In this document: positions 1 to 13,100 of the stretch, piece after piece | Layout: every line of letters begins with the position of its first letter | How positions within the stretch are numbered: the first letter of the stretch is position 1 | Source: Micractinium sp. NFX-FRZ | Taxonomy: Eukaryota; Chlorophyta; Trebouxiophyceae; Chlorellales; Chlorellaceae | Length of the DNA: 64,000 bases | Direction of reading: 5' to 3' | Assembly: GCA_029339195.1 (NCBI GenBank) | Contig: JAPTJF010000013.1 | Coordinates: forward strand, 248,001-312,000 | Notes under the pieces: model-generated | The model's input: the letters and a program-made list of their open reading frames with translations, nothing else | What the model was told of the DNA's origin: nothing | Database searches by the model: none | Program-made: the position numbers and the translations under genes

Positions 1-20
1 CAGCACGGTCAGTGACTCAC

Positions 21-3000
21 CTGCAGAACAGAGCGCTTGCCCAGCGCGCAGTACAGCAGGGCGCAGTCGTCTGCATTGCGCCGCGATGCAAACTGTTGTT
101 TTGCCAGGCGCTCGGCAAAGCTCGCTAGCACGCGGGTGTCGCGTAGCCAGAAACCGGCGCCCAGCTGGCGCAGCTGGGCCCAGCTGGACACCAAATCCAC
201 CGCTGCAGGCCAGCCAGAACTAACGGGAGGGTGTTAAACATCATTCAATTATACGAAGGTAAAGTGAGTTTGTCTGTCAACAAAAGGCATGCTGTGCATT
301 AAGAACAAGTGCGCCTTGCAACTGGGCTGTCATAAATCATAACCATGGACTGACCTTGGTCCGATCTGGCGGTGCGGGTAGCCAGGAATGTTGCTGCATC
401 GGAGGACTCGGCCGCAGCCGCAGCAGCCGATGCGGTCATCTCCAGATGCTGCAACCGTTGCAGCACCTGCTGCAGCATCTCCTCCTCGGTGCCTGCAAAC
501 GGTTACAACACCCATTATGCACATGTTGGTTCAAGTTGCTGCTGCAAGTCCTCCTCTGTACAAGCAAACACAGCACACATTGAGTACTGCAATCACAGTA
601 TTCATATCTCACAACCGAATTTCAAAGAGAGGGTGCACAACATGAACTGCCCGGGCATCATGCCCCATACTCTCAAGGTAATTCAGCTGCATGCATACAA
701 CTGGCCACAGCAGCATCACACTCGGGTCGCACCTGACATCAGCGCCCAGACGAGCGCTGTTGCGTCCAGCCCTGGAAGCAATCCCCACTGCTGGCCCACG
801 CAGGTGGCGTCATTGCTGCTGCTGGCCTGGTCGGCCCCTACAACTGCGGACGGCGCCAGCGTGTAGGCAACCCCAGCGGCGTTCTTGACAGTGACGCGCT
901 GGGGACGCTGGTGCTGCTGCTGCTGGTGCTGCTGCTGTGATACGGTGCTGTGCTGCTCGCTTCTGCCCGTGGCGCATGCCAGGCTAACAGCTGTGATGAA
1001 GTGTGCTGCTGCCATGTCCACGCTGCTGCTGCTACTGCTGCCGGTGCGGGCAGCTGCTGCAGCAGAGAATGCACCAGCAATGGCCAGCACGCTTGATGTC
1101 TCCGCTAACGAGAGCCCTGGGATGGCGGTCGCCACTGTCTGAGCGCCCTCAGCGGCCCCCTCCGCCTGCTGCAGCAGGTGCTGCAAGCTGGCAGCACTGG
1201 GCAGGTGAGCACCCCTCACCCCGCCAACACTGCTGCCACTGGCTGCGTCCTCCTGCCCCTCATTGCTTGCACTGCGGGGCAGCAGCAGCGCCTGAAGTTG
1301 CTGGTAGCAGTCCGAAGCCACCGGCAACAGGCGGTGCGCTGCCAACGATGGCTGACGTGGGGGCGCAAGGGGCCGCTTCCATGGCTTGCTGGCTGGAGCC
1401 GTGCCGCTTGCAGCTGCGCCATTGGCAGGCCCATCAAAGCTGCTGGTGCTGCCTGTCTTACTGCTGTACTGCTGGCTTGGGCCGCTTGCTGCTCCTCCTC
1501 CTGCTCCTGGTACCGCGCCCATGCCAAATGCTGCCAGATCAAGCAGCCCGCTCCCAACGTCACTGCCTGCCTGCTGCTGCTGTTGCAGGGCGGGCTCAGC
1601 TGCCGCTGGCGGCGCCATGCCGAACGCTGCCATATCAAGCATCCCGCTTGCAAAGTCGCCGTCCGCCTGTTGCTGCTGAGCTGGCTTGGCTGCCGGAGGC
1701 ACCGCAATTCCAAAAGCACTCATGTCCAGCATGCCGCTTGCAAAGTCGCCGCCCGCCTCCTGCTGCTGAGCTGGCTCGGCTGCCACTGGCGGCGTCATGC
1801 CGAACGCTGCCATATCAAGCATCCCGCTTGCAACGTCGCCGCCTGCTTGCTGCTGCTGCGCTGGCTTGGCTGTCGGAGGCACCGCCATGCCAAAAGCACT
1901 CATGTCCAGCATGCCGCTTGCAAAGTCGCCGCCCGCCTGCTGCTGCTGAGCTGGCTCGGCTGCCACTGGCGGCGCCATGCCAAACGCTGCCATATCAAGC
2001 ATCCCGCTTGCAAAGTCGCCGCCTGCTTGCTGCTGCTGCGCTGGCTCGGGTGCCGGAGGCGGCACCGTGCCAAAAGCACTCATGTCCAGCATGCCGCTGG
2101 CAAGATTGCCGCCTGCCTGCTGCTGCTGAGCGGGCTTGGCTGCGGGCGGCGGCGCCATGCCAAAAGTTGCCATATCTAGCATGCCAGTGTTTGCATGGCT
2201 GCCTGCCTGAGCATGCTGCTGGTTGACCGGTCGTGAGAGCAGCGACTTGATGCCTGCTGCCGACCCTGCTGCTGCGCTGGCGCGCTCCAGCAGGGCTGGC
2301 AGCTGCATCAGTTGCGTGTCCAGTATCTCAGCGAGCGGCAAGCCTGCAAGCAGCATCCCCGCGAATAGAACAAGCACGTGAAACAGTGATGGGGGATCCA
2401 GTTGTTGATCACTGCGCCATGAACGTGCCAGACGCTACATGAGTGCACCATCATGCAGCACCATGCAGCCCAGCCCAACGCTCACTCCCTTCCTTCACTC
2501 ACCCGCAAAGGATGGGGCTGGCAGGTTGCCCGCCTGCACGCCATCTGACACGCCTTCTCCAGCAACGTGCATGCCTGGGGATGGCGGCTGCACTGCTGCA
2601 GCAGCTGCCAGGCTTGCCTGCTCCTGCTGCTGCAGGGCGGCAAGCCAGGAGACTAGCCGCTGCAGCACTGCCGCAGCCACGGTGTGCTTGCCGGAAAGCA
2701 GGAGAGCTGACAGGAAGTTGGGGTGGTACTGCGGCAGGGGCCCTGCTGACTCCAGCAGCAACCTGCACACACAAAGACCAGCATACTTGAGCAAATTGCG
2801 AGCGATCGCACATTGCGCCCAGAGGGGTGATGCAGAACCTTTGCCAAAGCATGCGCTTGTCCATCCTAATCCATGGCAATGCACGCAGCCCCGGTGGCCA
2901 GCCAAAACCTTCCCTTTTACACAAAACTACACCACACTCACCTCCCAAGCAGCTTGGTGCTGCCGCTCTGCTGTGCAGGCGCGCCTCCCGGCGGCAGCAG

Positions 3001-3851
3001 CACGGTCTCTGACAGGCGCAACAGCTGGTTGCCAGCCGCTGCCAGCACTGTGCTGCAGGCGCTGCCCGCCGCCAGCCGCATTGCCCCCGACTCACCGCCC
3101 CCAACAGCCTTGGAGAGCTGTGCCAGCCAATCCCATTGGCTGCTGCTGCTGCTCTCATTCCTAACCATGGATAGCAGGAACAGGCTGCTGGTGCTGGTGG
3201 CGACCGCCAGGCAGGGCGCCACGGCATGGCCCAGCCAAGCAGCGGCGGTGCAAGTGCCAGCTCCTGGGGGCAGGCAGACGGTGGCAGCGCGGCTGTAGTG
3301 CCAGGTGGGGTCCGCATCGGCGCTGGTGCTGTCTGCTGCAGCCGACCACACAGACACGCCAGTCTGGTGGGCAGAGGCAATGTGCAGGCAGTGCTGATCT
3401 GCACTGACTGCCGACACTGCCCCGTCCTCTTGAAGGCACGCCGCCTGCAGCAGCTGCACGACCGAGCTGCCAACAACCACGGTCAGCAGCAGCACAGCGC
3501 CGTCTGCCTTGCCTAGGAGCAGCTGTGTACTGCCCGCCGTGGCCGCTGCAGTGATGGCAGCCGCTGTGCCTGGCACTTGCGATGTGCCAACGAGCTGCAG
3601 CTGCACCACACCCAAACGGCTGGCCTGGGGATCTGCCGCACAGCGCCAGACACACACCATGATGCCACGCCCGGCGCTGGCACTGCACACTGCCGCCAGG
3701 AGGCAGCTGTCGCTGTTGCTGGCGTCCTCCAAAGCATGCAGGCTGCTGATAGTGGTGCACCCTGCTGGCAGCGCTGCTGTGGCCACTGCTATCGCCTGCT
3801 TACTGCTCACAGCATAGCATTGCAGCATGCTACCGCACCCCACTGCCAGCC

Positions 3852-3897
<46 letters not shown>

Positions 3898-6800
3898 GCC
3901 CTCCTCGGGTGGGGCTTGACCCGGGGCCAGGCCTGTCTCTATTGGCAACCACACGAGCGCAGCCGTGCTGCCCACTGCTGCTGCCGGCACAGCCGCCAGG
4001 TGCTGCAGGCGGGGGCCGCCCCAGATCAGCAGCGTGCCGCCGCTATCGCAGCTGGCTACCATGCCAGGGCCGCTGCTGCCGTTGCGGCTGCCACGACCAC
4101 TACTGCCGCCACTGCTGCTGCTATTGCTGCTGCTGCTGCTGCTGCCACTGGCAGCAAATGCAGTGATGGGCTGCTCGTGCGCCACAGCGTCTGCTTGCCA
4201 GGTGCTCACCACCGCCAGCTGCTTGTGCACCTGCACATCAGAGTGCAGGAAGCACGGACCTCTTAAAGCCGCGCGGCCAGGACATGCACTCGGGTCATGC
4301 ATGCACCGTTCGATCAGCAAGCATCAAGCGAAAGGGAGAATGCCTCCTAGCAGGGAAATCCACGTCCGAAGAGCAGCTGCAGGCAGCAGGCAGCGCTTGC
4401 GCAGGCCTACCTGCCCCATCATGGGCCCATCCTCCTGCACCGTGGCAAACGTTCTGCCCGCCATCAGCAGCCGCCCACTGGCACTGTTCATGCTGGAGGT
4501 GAAGGCGTGCAGCAGGGGGTAGCCCTCCTCATCAGACACCCAGCAGCACAGGCGCTGCAGCAGCAACGGCAGGCTGGTGCCGGCGGCCGCAATGGGCACA
4601 TCCCAGCTGTGCTGGCCCCACAGCACTGCGGCTGGCCGCGTGCTGCTGCTGCCGCCGCTGGTGCTGCTCAGGCTGCCGCCGTACCCAGCGCTCATCACTA
4701 TGGCTGCCAAGCCACGGACAGCGTGGAGGTGCATGAGCAGCCTGCAGCTTGTGCCGCCAGCCCTGCTCTCTATGGTAGCTGTGAACAGCCACAGCACGGG
4801 CGCAGCCACACGGCGCTGCTGCTTGTGGAGCAGCAGGGGTCCGGCGTGGCGTGCCCACAGCGCCACATGCGGCCGGGCAGCTGGCGTGGTGCCGCCGCCC
4901 ACTGCGCCACGCAAGGGGCTGGCTGCTGCTGCCGCCGCTGCTGCCCCTACAGCTGTTGCTGCTGAGTCTATGAGCAGAGCCATACAAAAGTAGCTAGTGA
5001 TGGCTGGGGCAGCTGCCCCCAGAGCTGCTGCCGCTGCCGCCGCTGCCCTGGCGTCCCGAGGGCTGCTGGGTGCCGCGCCTGGCGATCCTGTGCCGGGGCT
5101 GCGAGATGACGAGCGGCGCTGCAAGTGTGCGGCTGCTGGGGAGGGGCGTGCTGCTGGTGATGGGCTGCCGCCGCTGCTCTCGGTGAGCACCAAAGTCTCC
5201 ACCCACACACGCACTGTGCCATCTGCAGGCAGCTGGAAGAGAAAACGGTCACAAGGACTGGCATGCTTGCTTGTAAGGCTGAGGAGTGACCTGCCAGGTG
5301 CCCATTGATAGACCTGCAAGCTTGGACACACAGAGCCTGTACTTCCTGCCTGCCGATACCATGTCAAGGGTGGGTCCTGCGTGACCCAGTGAAGCCAGGA
5401 CTGGATTCGATTGTACCCATGCAGCCAAATCTGCCAACCCAAACCAATTAGACGCACCCTCCGTGTGCGTCATCAGCGCTGGATGGTCCTCTGCCTCGGT
5501 GGCTGCCACTGCTGCAGCAGTGGTTGGGGATCCTGGCTCTGTGCCGCTGGTCCACCCGGGGCTGCCGGGTCCTGCTGGGGAACTGCCGTTACCGCCTGGC
5601 GCTGAGGAGGACAGAGCGTCCTTCTGCAGCACGCCAGGGGACCACTGGAGGCCTGCACACAGGCAGAGGGCAAGCAGCAGAAGCGGCGCATTGATGCAGG
5701 TGCCAAAAGGCCGACCCACAAGGCCATCGTCCTGGGCCATGATGCACCCGACGGTAAGACACATTAGCGGCTTCAGTGTGTCTTGAAACATGTCAGAGAC
5801 AGGGCTGTGTCGCTGGCTGGGTGTAACTCAAACAGTGCCGACACCGCCCCTACCGTGAGCAGCAGCACATAACAAATGAAAGGCGTACCTATCACGGCGG
5901 CCGGGTGCCGCAGCTTCTCCTGCCCCACTGCAGGCATGCCGCTGGCATAGTGCCGCTGCCGCTGCTCCCGGATCTGCGGCCACCAAACGCTTGCGTAGCG
6001 GTCCGCCTCGGCAGTGTCCCGGGCAGGGCTGCTTGTGGTGCTGCCGGGCGTGCTCGCTCGGCTCTTCAGTGGGCTGGCAGTGGCGCTGCCAGCGCTCAGA
6101 GAAGCGCTGGCGCTCTGGCCCGCGGCCGTAGCGGAGGGCGCATAAATGCTCATGCCGGCGCAGATCAGTCGCTGCGGCACGGGCGCTCGTACTGACCAGG
6201 CCGCGCGGAGGGCTGCGGCGGCGGCTGGTGCGGCTGTGCCGCCGCCTCCTGCCTGCTGCTGCATCTGCTGCTGTGCCTGCTGGGTTCTGGACCTCAGCGG
6301 CCTCATCTCCCACATGGTCAGCAGGCCGTCGCTGCTGCTGGTCAGAATGCCGTCCAGCTGCTGTGTCCAGCTGCAAGCAGCGAAAATAAAGAGGACACCT
6401 GTGATAAGCAGCGATGGGAAGCGCCGGTACAGGGGAGCCGACACAACTGATTGCCAAGGCATCTGCTGGCGAGGACACCCGACGACACAGGACCCAGAAA
6501 CGAGCATTTTGCACCCACCCAACCACCGTCCTGCACCCACCTGATGGCCAATAGCTCTGCGTGGCCGCAGTGGACTGCCGCCAGCTGGTGCCACAGCGCA
6601 TGCTGCCCCACGCCTGCACCGCCAGCCCCCCCGCTGGTCTGCTGCTGGAACAGGTGGGCTGCCAGGCCCTCGAGCGAGACAACCGCCAGCATGTCGCGGG
6701 TGCAGGCAGCCAGCAGCAGGTGCGGGCCGCCACCAAAGGCCACGTGCAGCACTGGCTCACTTGAAGGCTCTGATGAGGGCCCAACAGCGGGAGAAAAGCT

Positions 6801-7251
6801 GCTAGTGCTGCTGCTGCTACCACTAGGGTGGGAGCTGCCCAGGCTGACGCAGGTGGCAGCGGCAGCAGCGGCTGGCTGCTGAAGGTCCAGCACCAGCAGC
6901 GTCTGCAATGGCTCATTCTGCTGCTCCCCTGCCTTGCTCTGCACGCTGCCGATCTGGTCCACCTACACACACGTACACAACACACGCACATGGTTCCAGC
7001 TCAGTGGTCGCAATGTGATCACACACCGTCAGATCACATGGGTGGGCGGCGGCGGCGGCGGCGACACCTCCCCACAGACGGGGGGAACCCACCTGACGTG
7101 CGCATGCCACCACCACGGAGCCCTGGGTGCTGCCGTAGGCAACAAAATGAAGCCCTTCAAGCCCTGGGATGAGGAAGTCGACGGCGGAACTGCACGAAGC
7201 TCCTGCCACCCTCGCAGCCAGCTGCAGGGTTGCTATCGGCGTTCCATTCAT
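21..7251 (-). CDS. RAVE complex subunit Rav1/DMX-like protein (partial, C-terminus beyond left edge)
   Basis: Large WD-repeat protein of the Rav1/DmX/DMXL family, which binds V-ATPase and promotes its reassembly. Ten in-phase exons: 7251-7093, 6962-6541, 6370-5889, 5652-5291, 5232-4411, 4230-2942, 2762-2503, 2343-733, 492-355, 202-21, giving 1909 residues before the edge. Seen: N-terminal HFVAYGS segment (about residue 30), WD-like blades including DGLLTMWE and DGTVRVWVE, the family hallmark LPQYHPN (about 1188), then ALMSGTEEEML and GFWLRDT followed by DCALLYCALGK, which match the Rav1 C-terminal domain. These hallmarks are known from the family and make the assignment firm. Exon 6 encodes a 14-Gln run and exon 8 a 30-residue tandem repeat. 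An in-frame ATG at 7368 would add 39 residues; the one at 7251 was preferred because it sits nearer the conserved start. Confidence 0.9.
1505..2191 (-). repeat. In-frame 90-bp tandem repeat inside the RAVE/DMX-like gene
   Basis: Seven full 30-residue units and one partial unit, each starting with a form of ASGMLDM(A/S)AFGM and ending in PAQQQQAGGDF. Units alternate between a MAAFGMAPP type and a MSAFGMAVP type, so the real period is a 60-residue (180-bp) dimer. The array sits between the LPQYHPN region and the conserved Rav1 C-terminal motifs, a place where homologues have a variable linker. Confidence 0.9.
3853..3894 (-). repeat. (CTG)14 microsatellite coding for polyglutamine
   Basis: Fourteen perfect CTG units on the + strand read as 14 Gln codons in exon 6 of the RAVE/DMX-like gene. 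It is a pure run and therefore likely length-variable. Confidence 0.95.
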
Positions 7252-7684
7252 CGCTGCAGCCCGCAAAGCCCTGGAGACATCCGGCTCGCTGAGGAAGCAC
7301 TCACGAGCAGGCCGGTCTCGGCATTGTTGGCGTTCAATCAGGGAGAGTTGTGATGTCAAAGATCGCACACACTGTGTAAGAGGTGGCAGCGCGTGCGCCC
7401 AGGCGCCCGCGCCAGCATGGCACGGCGCGGCGTGGCGCCACCAAGGCGGCGTGACGCATCAAGACGCCCACATCAGCTAGAACTTTCACTCCCAAGCCCA
7501 CAGGCAGACGTGCTTTCAATGGAAAGCGAGTGCGAAACCTTTTCAACCATTATTAGCATGGTCCACACAGCAAGGTCCAAGTGCCAACAAAGATGGAGAA
7601 AACCCGGCGCTAGCTCAAGCCAAAAGTCAAGTCAGTGAGAAATCCTTAAGAGGCCCCGGTAGCTAGTCCCCACTTCAGCCGTAG
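7252..7684. other. Intergenic: 3' flank of rhomboid gene and 5' flank of RAVE-like gene
   Basis: Both neighbours are on the minus strand. The stretch holds an in-frame upstream ATG for the RAVE-like gene at 7368 and a less GC-rich part around 7500-7640. No other gene or clear motif is visible. Confidence 0.6.
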
Positions 7685-9668
7685 CTACACCGCATTGCCG
7701 CCGCTGCCGCTGGACCCAGCCCCTCCACGCCCGCCCCCGCTGGCACCACCCTTGATGCGCGCTTCAGCCGCCGCCGCAGCCGCCGCCTTTGCGTCGGTTG
7801 GCTGCTGCCTGCCCCCCAAGCGCACGCCCTGCGGGGGCGCCGCCCCCGCCTGTTGCTGCTGCGGCTGCTGCTGCGGCTGCTGGTCAGGCTGCGAGCCCCT
7901 GAGCAGCCCACTGAGGCCCACCCCGCTCAGGCCGAGGCCACGCAGGCGCTCTGAAGTAGAGGGGAAGGACATCCAGGGGCCCTGCAGCCAGCCGCTGTGA
8001 GGTGCGCTGGCACCGCTTGGGTGCTGCCTCGTGGAGGTGGGCAGCACAGAGTCACCGCCGCTGGCCCCCGTGTGGGCAATGAAGGAGGGGCTCGCCATGC
8101 AGGAGGTGCACAGCGAGCGCTCTACGGCAGCATAGGTGGCGCTGCTGGGCAGTGCCCAGCGCAGCAGGCCCATCACATATGCCTGGCCCACCTGCAAAGG
8201 ATGGGGCAGTGGCGAGATACTCCTTCAAATGTAAGCGGACCAGCTGTCCTGCTGGACAGCTGGTGCAGCAGGTGCAGCAGCAGGGGCGGGTGCCACAGGC
8301 GACCAGGCCAAGCCATGTGAGCGAGCCCCCAAGCTGCTGACAGGCTTGCTCACCGCGAGGCCCGACACGTGGCCCAGCAGGCTGGCGTGTGGCACCAGCA
8401 GTTGCCAGACAAGTAGGAGGACGTATGGGTAGGCAGCCACGGGGACGCTGAACAGGCCAAAGATGCTGCAGGGAAGGAAAGAAAGCAGGTGGTGCAGCAT
8501 GACTGAGGCAGCCTCCCAGTGGGTCAGGAACAGAGGAGAGGGCTCTGCAGCCGCGAGTTGATGGGCAAGGCAGGCTCAACGCACACCCAGCGGCCAGCCA
8601 GCCAGCCAGCCAGCCAGCAAGCAAGCGTTGCCTTCTCACCTACGGGTGGGTGCGCTGCCCGAGTGTGCGTCAATGAGCAGCAGTCCGAAGAGGACGCCTG
8701 AGAGGCCCACCGCGCACTGGTTCCAGAAGCTGAACATGGCGGGCAGGGAGACGGGCACATAGAAGGAGGCAGCCGCCACTAGTATGTACAGAAGGTCCCC
8801 CAGAACACAGATGAGGATCATGAGCCACAGTAGCTGCAGGGAGCCAAGCTGGCGCTCCAGCGCAGCACCTGCAGTGGGGCACGGTCGAGTGGACGGTGGC
8901 ACACCATGTAGGAGGTTCGTGCAGGGCAGGCAGGCGGGCAGGCAGGAACAGCCAGGAAGCGTTCCGGACCATCTGGAGCATCTCTGGATGCTGAACAGAG
9001 GACACAGTGAGCGGGCACTGATCGACCACTCAATCCGGTCAGCTCAACCATGGGCAGGAAGGCCCCTGTCAGCTCAACCATGGGCAGGAAGGCAGATGAG
9101 CCCTCACAATGAAACAGGCAGCCAGATTAGTAGGTTGTTCTCTGTTGATCGTGCATTTCACTCACCCATGGGAAGGAACGCCAGCATGTTCATAACAAGA
9201 TGCAGCAGGCCGCCATGAGCCAGCGCCGACGTCAGCACGCGGTAGACCTGCGGAGCAAAGTGTAGCCGGTTAGGATGGACTGCTGAAGGGGGAACCTTCG
9301 GCATATGAGAGTAGCTTGAACAGCAGCGGCAGCAAGTGGCCCTGTCAGTGGCAGGGGTGTGAGCCTTTGCAGCTGCTGTTTGGAATGTTGCTGCCCACCC
9401 ACGTACCCACCTGGCCGTGCAGCACCGCCCGGCCGTGCAGGCACACTGCCGAAGGGTCAGGCAGGCCGGTCAAGGCTGTGAAGAGATAAAGGGACACGCA
9501 AATCGTGAAGGTGCATCTGCAGGACAATTCCAGTGGCGCAGGTGCTTGCACTGAGCGGCAATGGCAACGCTGCGCCCAAGCAGGAGGCGACCGCTCGCGG
9601 CGGGATGTTGGTAAAATGGTGGTGGCACACTGGAAGGCGAAACAGCTCTCGGCTCCGCCCCCCGACAT
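7685..9668 (-). CDS. Rhomboid intramembrane serine protease, plant RBL13-like
   Basis: Membrane-embedded protease that cuts transmembrane substrates. Exons 9668-9411, 9247-9166, 8868-8640, 8465-8354 and 8191-7685 join in phase (395 residues). Seen: HGGLLHLVMNM then LPMGAALERQLGS, the nucleophile motif VGLSG (Ser about 170), and the catalytic histidine in GHVSG (about 222), so the Ser-His dyad is present. At least five hydrophobic segments are visible. After the core come a Ser/Gly-rich stretch, a Gln-rich run and an Ala/Gly-rich tail. The order of segments (SIFGLF, LLGHVSG, then a Cys-containing tail) is like plant RBL13-type rhomboids, from memory of that family. The weak point is the N-terminus: the first exon reads an unremarkable sequence before TM1, and an acceptor-like site at 9476 could mean an extra 5' exon. 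Confidence 0.8.
9040..9093. repeat. Tandem duplication in rhomboid intron
   Basis: A roughly 29-base unit containing TCAGCTCAACCATGGGCAGG occurs twice back to back, almost unchanged, in the intron between 8869 and 9165. Confidence 0.85.
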
Positions 9669-10132
9669 GACCAGCGATCGCTTCGAGCTGTTCGAGCTGA
9701 TGAGCGCGCACCTGGTGGTCCACGGCAGGGCGGCAAACCAAACTCGAGCGGCTGTCAGCGGGCTCGCCTCGGACGTGATCATGGCGCCAGAGAAGTGCGG
9801 CGGACGGCATCAGACGACCCAAGCTCCCCAAATATGCAGAGAAGACTGCATCCTGCCCCGCCCCGCCCCGCCTGCCGCGCACAGCAGCCAAGCTTGTTGG
9901 TTTTGGGCACCCATATGAACATATGAAAGCCTCCGTATGTTGAAAGCCTCCCAACATACGGTGGTTCCAAAAGTCGTGTTTAAGCTACTGACCTTGGTCA
10001 ATGCGTTTTTACAAGCACCTCTTCCCCGAGGTTGGACAAACATCCTGGATCACACAGCAGCAGGAGGCCTCCGCGGGCAGGGTCGACAGTCGTTTTCATG
10101 GGGCCCAAGCGTCAAAAGCATCGGGGGTCCAA
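9669..10132. other. Intergenic between TMEM209-like and rhomboid genes
   Basis: Both genes run leftward, so this holds the 3' end of the TMEM209-like gene and the promoter side of the rhomboid gene. A CCCCGCCCCGCC stretch lies near 9855. An inverted pair (CATATGAACATATG, and CCGTATGTTG against CAACATACGG) lies at 9911-9962. No gene seen. Confidence 0.5.
10010..10014 (-). terminator. Candidate polyadenylation signal TGTAA of TMEM209-like gene
   Basis: TGTAA on the minus strand about 120 bases past the stop at 10133. This is the pentamer known as the main polyadenylation signal in chlorophytes. Confidence 0.4.
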
Positions 10133-13100
10133 TCAGAGGTAACGGGCCAGCAGGCGGGCAGCATTCTGGACCATGTCCCCGTAGCGTGGCTTGCGCTCCT
10201 TCAGCACATGGTCCAGCTGCAGGTGCTGAATGTGGCGCCCCCCCAGCGAGCCATCCAACTCCTGGGAGGAAAGCTGCAGGAAGAGGAGGAGCACCTGCAG
10301 CAGGGCCAAGCTGCCCGAGGCCGCATACACGCTCTCGCCAGCCACCACCAGAGAGAACAGCGGGTGCTGCGTGCCCAGCTGCAGCCCCACCACGGCGGTG
10401 CCTTTGGGAGTGGGCGGCGGCCGCGAGGGCAGCACGCCCACATAGCCGTCGGCTGGCTTGCTGGGGAGCTTGCCCAGGTAGAGGGTGCCGCTGAGCCCAC
10501 TGATGGCGCTGGCGTCGCCCTGCAGGAAATGGGCACGGTGCGGGGAGCAGGGCGGCAAGCTTAAGGAGCACAGCGGCATGCTCGCTTGTGCTAGTCGTGC
10601 CACAGTGCTGTCCTCCTACTCCTTGTTCAAGCAACCACCTGAAGAACAGCCGCTTCGGGCTGGCAGGTAGGAGGCCAAGAGGGCAAGCAAACAAGCAACT
10701 CTTCCACTGAAACCAGCTCCCCTTCTGACCTGCGGGAAGAGCCACTGCGGGGCCGCCAGGTAGGAGGCAAAGAGGTAGAAGACCAGGGCCGAGTCTGTGG
10801 GCAGTTCCGCGCTCCAAGGCTTGCCACCCCACTCGCCGCCCGCATTCCATTCGTACGCCGCCATGCAGCTGCCCTCTGCAGGGCGCGCAGAAGAGTGTTC
10901 AGGGGAGACGGGGACAGACATGGGGTACACACATGTGCCAGCAAAAAAGATGTGCGCGCACAGGCAGATGATGGTGACGCAGCAGGTAGAAGCAGCGAGG
11001 CAGAAGCCGCGACAACAGGCCAGGGCGGTCGGACCTCTGTGCACGGCGTCCCATGTGCACCGCAACACAGCAGCATGCCCTTCAGCGTTTTATTCAGTAG
11101 ATATAAACACATGTTTTTATATAATTACCTGCAAGCTCGCGGATACGTGCCGCGATGTAGCCTTGCGGAGTGGGTGGCAGCAGGCCAGGCGGGTACTCGC
11201 CGCGCAGCAGCTGCGACAGGCGCTGGTAGGCGTTGACAGCCTGTGGGAAGCAAACAAGAGGCGCAGCTTCAGAAGGTGCGTGTCGCAGGCACCACTGGTA
11301 GGCATTGACCGTTGAGCAGAGCAAAGAGCGGAGAGGGAAGGCAGTGGTAGGGAATCATCTTATGGGAGCTGGTTGAGTGCAGAGAGGACAGGACAGTGCG
11401 ATGAGCAGCATTAAAGGCAGCTCAAGAAGGTACGTGGCATGGAGCGCTGAGCTCGTTGTGCAGCAGGGCAGTACATCAGGAACAGGACTGTCTTATGGTC
11501 TGGCACAGGCAACTGCCTCAGATCCGGATGTGCAAACAAGGAGCGCCTATCTGGCGTACGCGGCACACTCTATCTAGCGCACCACTGCCCCACGGTGCCC
11601 AAGAGCTCACCTCCAGGCAGGCTGTGGCCTCCGCCGGCGGCTGCAGGCTGCCCAGCGAGCGCATGCGTGCCAGCAGCTGCTCACGCATTTGAGCCACTAC
11701 TAGCTCATCGTCTGCATGATTGCGCTGCCCTGCAGAGCAAGGAAAAGGGCAGCCATGACAGTGCGTTGGTTAGAGTTCCTCAAACGTGTTAGGATACCCA
11801 AGTTCCTCGCCCAAGTGATTGCACGGCCACCCTGCAGACACAGAACAGGGAGCAGGCAACCCAGAAGGCTGAATACTGACATGAAACCCGTAACATGCAC
11901 ACATGGGTAAGCCGGCGCTGTGCTGCAGGGCACTCTCTATTGTAGAATCCACTCATGGCAGCGGGCAGGCAACGGTTCAAAGCCGGCAGCCAGACGCACC
12001 GCTCTGGCCCTCCAGCGGCTGCAGTTGCACGCCCTGCCAGCCGATGCGCGCCGCTGTCTCTATCACGTTTGTGTGGGCCGTGTCAATGGCCTTCACAAGT
12101 GGCTTCAGCACACGTGCTGCCATCCACTCGCGCAGGCGCTCGGTGCCACCCTGTTGACAAGCAAACACGCATGGGACAAGGGGCCGGTTAGGCTGAGAAG
12201 GCAACCGCAGGAACAACCAAGGCCCGCCAATGCATGTTCCGCTTCAGCTTCAACGCCCTGCTGCTGCCTCACCTACAGGGTTGCACCGCATGCAACCAGT
12301 CCGGTGAGCCAGCCAGCCACCTGTGCACGGCATGCCAGCCATCAGGTAGAACAAGGCTTCCAGCACCACCAAAGGCCCCTCTTTTGCTTGCTCTCACCTC
12401 GAGCGACCGTTCGCTGACGTGCAGGCGCTCCAGCAGCTGCTGCTTGCTTTCCAGAGTTGAGGGCCCAACCTTGCCGTCGGTTGCCACCGGCACCGCTGCC
12501 TTGCCCTTGGGCACAGCAGAGGGGCGGTAGACAGGCCCTGGCCCTAGGGAGGGTGAGGCACCGCCCAGGCGTACCCCGGCACCAGCTGGGCTGAAACCTG
12601 GCTCCACGGGGGCTGCTGCTGCAGGAGAGGCCATGCCCTCTTCAAACTCATCCTGCATTGGGAATCATTGAGAAACACGTAACGGGCCACATTGCCAGAG
12701 AGGCAAGGCAGAGAGGCAGGGGAATGCAGCTGGCGGTGTGGAGGTCAGAGGAGCGGTGCGACATGGCTGGCCAGGGTTGGGGAGTCCAGCAGTTGTGGTA
12801 AGCCAAGCTGGCACAGGTCAGCACCACGTGCATGTTGAGGCTGTCATGCCGCCGCTCCCCGCAAGCCTGCTACCACCCCGCGTGCACTAACCACCCACCA
12901 ACACGCTCTCAGCTCACCAGCACACGGCGCAGCTGCTCGGGTGTTGAAATGACCCCCCGTCCGTATGGGCTAGGCCTGCCGGCGCTGCTGGGTGCCAATG
13001 TCGTGGCCGGGCTGGGCTCCGCCCCGCCAGTGAGTGGGGCGACCACCAGGCTGCGCCCGCCTCGTAGCGGTGGGCCCATTGACGCTGGGGTTTTGGGCGC

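Noticed and set aside
1003..2226. Plus-strand open frames of 333 and 407 residues with repeats
   Set aside because: Shadows of the RAVE/DMX-like tandem repeat on the opposite strand; the minus frame carries the family motifs.
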